This document shows positions 61,161 through 64,000 of a stretch of DNA of 64,000 nucleotides, one piece after another. The notes under the pieces are model-generated. The model ran no database searches. It was not told the origin of the DNA and saw only the letters and a list, made by a program, of their open reading frames with translations. The first letter of the stretch is position 1, and each line of letters opens with the position of its first letter. The DNA lies in assembly GCF_010122465.1 (NCBI RefSeq), contig NZ_WLZY01000009.1, positions 118,729-182,728 on the forward strand, written 5' to 3'. The position numbers and the translations under genes were made by a program. This stretch comes from Phytoactinopolyspora mesophila. Its GTDB lineage: Bacteria > Actinomycetota > Actinomycetes > Jiangellales > Jiangellaceae.

Positions 61161-61231
61161 GACTTCAATACCGCCAGGTAGCCCTGACCGTCGAGTGAAT
61201 CGGTTCACTGCCACCTGGCGGTATCGAAGTC
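61161..61231. terminator. Cruciform-like inverted repeat between convergent genes
   Basis: Outer arms of 19 bp with one mismatch (GACTTCAATACCGCCAGGT at 61161-61179 and its complement at 61213-61231) enclose a second hairpin AGTGAA-TCGG-TTCACT (61194-61209). It lies between the ends of the acetyltransferase (plus) and the ABC permease (minus), so it probably ends both transcripts. It is larger and more regular than an ordinary terminator. Confidence 0.65.
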
Positions 61232-61277
61232 ACCGTCACTCGGACATCCCGTCTACCACCGCACGACGACGCTCCGG

Positions 61278-62438
61278 TCAGGCGCGCGTCAGCGTCAGCC
61301 GGAGGCGCCACGACGCGAGCCCGATGAGGACCACCGCGAAGGCGGCCAGCACCCCGAGCTGCGGCAAGATGTCCAACAGCGTGCCGTCCCGCCGGCTCAG
61401 CTCGGCGAATGCATCGTTCGCCCAGGCGTGCGGCGTGACGTGCGCGACAGTTCGCATCGTCGCGCCGAACAGGTCCAGCGGCAGCATGCTGCCACCCAGC
61501 GCGCCCAGCCCGAGCCCGACCATCACCGTCACGCCGGAGGCTTGCTCGTCGTTGTGCATGACGGCACCGACGAGCATCGCGGCGCCAGCGGCGACGGCCG
61601 CGAACAGCGCCAGCACCACGATCGCGCCAGGGATGTTCCCCCAGGACACACCGAAGATCACCGCCGTGGCGACCATGATGTAGACGGCCTGGAACATGCC
61701 GACGCTCCATCGGCCGGCCCCCTCGCCCACCACGATGGCCCGCAGGCTCGTCGGCGTCGAGAGCATTCGCCTGCTGATCCCGTACTTGCGACTCTGGATC
61801 AGCGCCGCCGCACCGGTGAGGGAGTTCAGGAAGGTCATCAACAGGAGCATGCCGACGGCGATCTGGTCGATGCCGAAGGGCTCGTCGTCCGGATCTCCGC
61901 CGCCGGCAACCGCCCGGTTGATCTCCACCGAGGGCATCTCCGCGGCCACCTGCGCGACGATGCTCATCACCTCGTCAGCCGGCGCTTCCACCTCCGGCAC
62001 CAGCCGGCCCGCGACGTCGGGAACCACCGCTTCGGCCTCGAAAGCCCGGACGACGACCCCTTCCAGCTGCGCCGCGGCATCGCCCGCGCCCAGCAGCACA
62101 GTCAACTCCAAGGGCTCTCCCGTGCCGAGCACCGCCCCGGCGTCGTCCGGAACCACGACGCCCAACGACACCGTGCCGTCCTCGACCAGGTCACGGAGCT
62201 GCGATGCGGTGTCCACCCGGCGAACATCGGCGGCCCCGGTGTCTTCCAGCCGTTCGATGCTCTGGTCGACGAGCTCGCCGGTGCCGCTGACACCGACGTC
62301 GGGTGTGTCGTCACCGGCGAACTGTGTACCGATGACGAAGATGATCAGCAGCGGGAAAACGAGCACGAAGAAGAGGTTCGCTCGTTCGCGGAACATCCGG
62401 ACCAGGTTGTACCTGGCGATCGACAGCACCTTCGTCAC
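61278..62438 (-). CDS. ABC-2 type transporter permease (second subunit)
   Basis: A 386-residue ABC-2 membrane protein: one N-terminal helix (VLSIARYNLVRMFRERANLFFVLVFPLLIIFVIGT is the start region), a soluble extracellular domain of about 150 residues, then five to six C-terminal helices. Start GTG 62438 overlaps the stop of the upstream permease (GTGA) and has GGGAGG eight bases before it, so the open frame beyond is discounted. It forms an exporter with the neighbouring permease and ATPase. Cargo unknown. Confidence 0.88.
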   Translation of the reverse strand: MTKVLSIARYNLVRMFRERANLFFVLVFPLLIIFVIGTQFAGDDTPDVGVSGTGELVDQSIERLEDTGAADVRRVDTASQLRDLVEDGTVSLGVVVPDDAGAVLGTGEPLELTVLLGAGDAAAQLEGVVVRAFEAEAVVPDVAGRLVPEVEAPADEVMSIVAQVAAEMPSVEINRAVAGGGDPDDEPFGIDQIAVGMLLLMTFLNSLTGAAALIQSRKYGISRRMLSTPTSLRAIVVGEGAGRWSVGMFQAVYIMVATAVIFGVSWGNIPGAIVVLALFAAVAAGAAMLVGAVMHNDEQASGVTVMVGLGLGALGGSMLPLDLFGATMRTVAHVTPHAWANDAFAELSRRDGTLLDILPQLGVLAAFAVVLIGLASWRLRLTLTRA

Positions 62439-63589
62439 GGCCGCAACCTCCCGCGCAACAGAATCGCCGCGGGCACACCCGCCACCACCGCGATGATCAC
62501 CATCGCCGCGGCCGGGCCGCCGACGACGGTCCACGTCGTCGCGTCGGTCAGATCCTCCAAGCCGTTGATGAACCAGTAGTGCGGCGTCATTCTGGCCAGC
62601 ACGCCCATCGCGCCCTCACCGGACACCGGGAACCACGAACCGCCCAGCATCGCCAGGCCCACAGCGATGATCGCCTGGGCAGCGCTGGCCCCTTCGGACG
62701 TCTTCGCGATTCCGGCGACAATGGCCATCAACGCGACGGCGGTCAGCACAGCGCACCCCACCAGAACGGACACGCCCAGCCAGGAACCCCATTCCGCGCC
62801 CATTAGCAGGGCCCCGGTGACCATCAAGATCATGGTGGCGATCACGCCGAGCAGAAAGCTCACCGTCCCCTTGGCAGCCGTGATCGCATCACGGGGAATC
62901 GGGGCGGCCAAGAGTCTGGTCAGCGTCCCAGTCTCCTTCTCGCTGAGCAGTGTTGTCACGCCGAACTGCACGGTGAAGAAGACGAACATGACGGCCATCC
63001 CGGCCAGCATCCGGGCGCCGGTGTCGAGTCCCTCGCCGCCCGGCCACTCACGAGTCACCTCGATGCTGGATTCCAGCGCGACCGGTGGCGTCTCGACACC
63101 GAGCTGGCCGCCGGCACCGGCCAGCAACCGGGAGCGCTCGATGTTGGTCACGAACCCGTCCGCGATCGACTCGGCGACGCCGGCCTGGACTGGACGATCC
63201 GGGTTCTCGATCAGGTCGAGCTGGGTCGCGCCTCCTCCTTGACCCGCGACGCTCGGGCCGAAACCTTCCGGAATGATAATCACGGCGTCGTGCCCGTCAG
63301 CGTCGATCGCCGCCTCTGGGTCAGCGCCGGTCTCCAGAGCCGTCACCTCGATGCCGCCCTGGCCGTCCAGCGCCAGGATGCCCTGCTGCAGCTGGCCCGA
63401 CATCTCGGACTGGTCGACGTCCACCACAGCGATGTCGACCTCGAGCTGGCCCTCGCCCAGGTCTCCCATGACAAGATCGAGCACGAACGCGAGGACCAGC
63501 GGGGTGAGGACGCCGAGCAGGAAGAACGACTTGTCCCGCAGCCGCTCTTTGAGGTCCTTGGCCGTGATGGTGCGAACGGCGGAAATCAC
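62435..63589 (-). CDS. ABC-2 type transporter permease (first subunit)
   Basis: A 384-residue paralogue of the next permease with the same layout: a membrane helix at residues 22-40 (SFFLLGVLTPLVLAFVLDLV), an extracellular domain, then helices with FFTVQFGVTTLLSEKETGTLTRLLAAPIP, the typical ABC-2/NatB motif. The start overlaps the ATPase stop by 4 bp. The ATPase, this gene and the second permease make one operon. Confidence 0.9.
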   Translation of the reverse strand: MISAVRTITAKDLKERLRDKSFFLLGVLTPLVLAFVLDLVMGDLGEGQLEVDIAVVDVDQSEMSGQLQQGILALDGQGGIEVTALETGADPEAAIDADGHDAVIIIPEGFGPSVAGQGGGATQLDLIENPDRPVQAGVAESIADGFVTNIERSRLLAGAGGQLGVETPPVALESSIEVTREWPGGEGLDTGARMLAGMAVMFVFFTVQFGVTTLLSEKETGTLTRLLAAPIPRDAITAAKGTVSFLLGVIATMILMVTGALLMGAEWGSWLGVSVLVGCAVLTAVALMAIVAGIAKTSEGASAAQAIIAVGLAMLGGSWFPVSGEGAMGVLARMTPHYWFINGLEDLTDATTWTVVGGPAAAMVIIAVVAGVPAAILLRGRLRP

Positions 63590-64000
63590 TCGCGCAGCGC
63601 CTTCCCGGTCAGATGGAGGAACACCGCTTCCAGGTCCGGGCGCGCCAGGTCAATGGAGCCGATCTGGATGCCGGCGCGGGCGAGCTCGGCGAGGATCGAA
63701 GGCAGCCGGGCCGACCCCGAGTCGACGAGTACGACCACCGCGTGGTCCTCCACAGCGACGTCGGTGACGCCTTCGACGCCGCCGAGGCGATCAGCAGCGT
63801 TCTGAGCTGGGCCCGTCACCTCGATCCGGACCCGTTCCTGCTCACCGATTCCGGCGGTGAGTTCGGCCGGTGTTCCTTCCGCGATGACCCGGCCAGAGTC
63901 GATGATGCCGATCCGGTCACACAGCCGCTCGGCTTCCTCCATGTAGTGGGTCGTATAGAGCACGGCCATGCCTTCACCCGAGAGCGACTCCACGGATTCG
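63586..64000 (-). CDS. ABC transporter ATP-binding protein, C-terminal part (runs off the window)
   Basis: Only the last 137 codons are inside the window and the gene continues past 64000. The visible part begins in the D-loop/switch region: VLYTTHYMEEAERLCDRIGIIDSGRVIAEGTP contains the switch His, followed by a C-terminal regulatory domain (about 90 residues) typical of NatA/DrrA-type drug or antibiotic exporter ATPases. The first Met/Val codon in the window is not a start. It energises the two ABC-2 permeases. Confidence 0.93.
   Translation of the reverse strand, partial: ESVESLSGEGMAVLYTTHYMEEAERLCDRIGIIDSGRVIAEGTPAELTAGIGEQERVRIEVTGPAQNAADRLGGVEGVTDVAVEDHAVVVLVDSGSARLPSILAELARAGIQIGSIDLARPDLEAVFLHLTGKALRE

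Overview
The window comes from a high-GC Gram-positive actinomycete. Evidence: very GC-rich codon use, many GTG starts, a TobH-type SIS protein beside manB and manA, a mycothiol-S-transferase-fold (TIGR03086) protein, LPXTG-type surface proteases with actinobacterial S1 propeptides, and NarL-type signalling next to an ABC exporter. The overall impression is of a Jiangella-like soil or plant actinomycete, but no 16S or other marker is present, so this is weakly held. No prophage, insertion sequence, CRISPR array or plasmid functions were seen. The window looks chromosomal.

Layout. 1-5.8 kb: acetate metabolism, with phosphate acetyltransferase (pta, apparently frameshifted), a convergent LLM oxidoreductase and acetate kinase (ackA), then mannose-6-phosphate isomerase (manA). 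5.9-15 kb: the actinobacterial manA-TobH-manB block, split by two large secreted GH31 enzymes with CBM20 and CBM35 modules and their own palindromic operator. 15-21 kb: MarR regulator, HtrA-like protease, lysA, argS and an XRE regulator divergent from map, then tRNA-Arg(CCG). 21-26 kb: DHFR-like reductase, then a four-gene ABC exporter/two-component operon. 26-31 kb: araA-araD-araB behind a LacI-type regulator. 31-33 kb: LysR regulator and EamA exporter. 33-40 kb: three paralogous S1 proteases, two with sortase sorting signals. 40-47 kb: a shortened aldo/keto reductase, then a complete five-gene peptide/nickel-type ABC importer facing an ArsR/SmtB repressor across an SmtB-like operator. 47-52 kb: small stress and housekeeping genes (DinB-ankyrin fusion, WYL regulator, YjbR, APH-like kinase, alpha/beta hydrolase, TIGR03086 protein). 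52-56 kb: the Pnkp-Hen1 RNA repair pair. 56-61 kb: a large FAD/Fe-S oxidoreductase, a repeat-rich gap, a transsulfuration enzyme and a GNAT acetyltransferase. 61-64 kb: an ABC-2 exporter that runs off the right edge.

A recurrent theme is intergenic palindromic DNA. Several perfect or near-perfect inverted repeats have arms starting TGATCA or GTGATCG. Two of them supply the stop codon of the gene they follow (manB and the alpha/beta hydrolase), and one lies in frame inside the N-terminus of an ABC ATPase. A related 25-nt repeat occurs five times, twice at the left edge and three times near 59.1 kb. Together these look like one or two families of dispersed palindromic elements and are the least explained part of the window.
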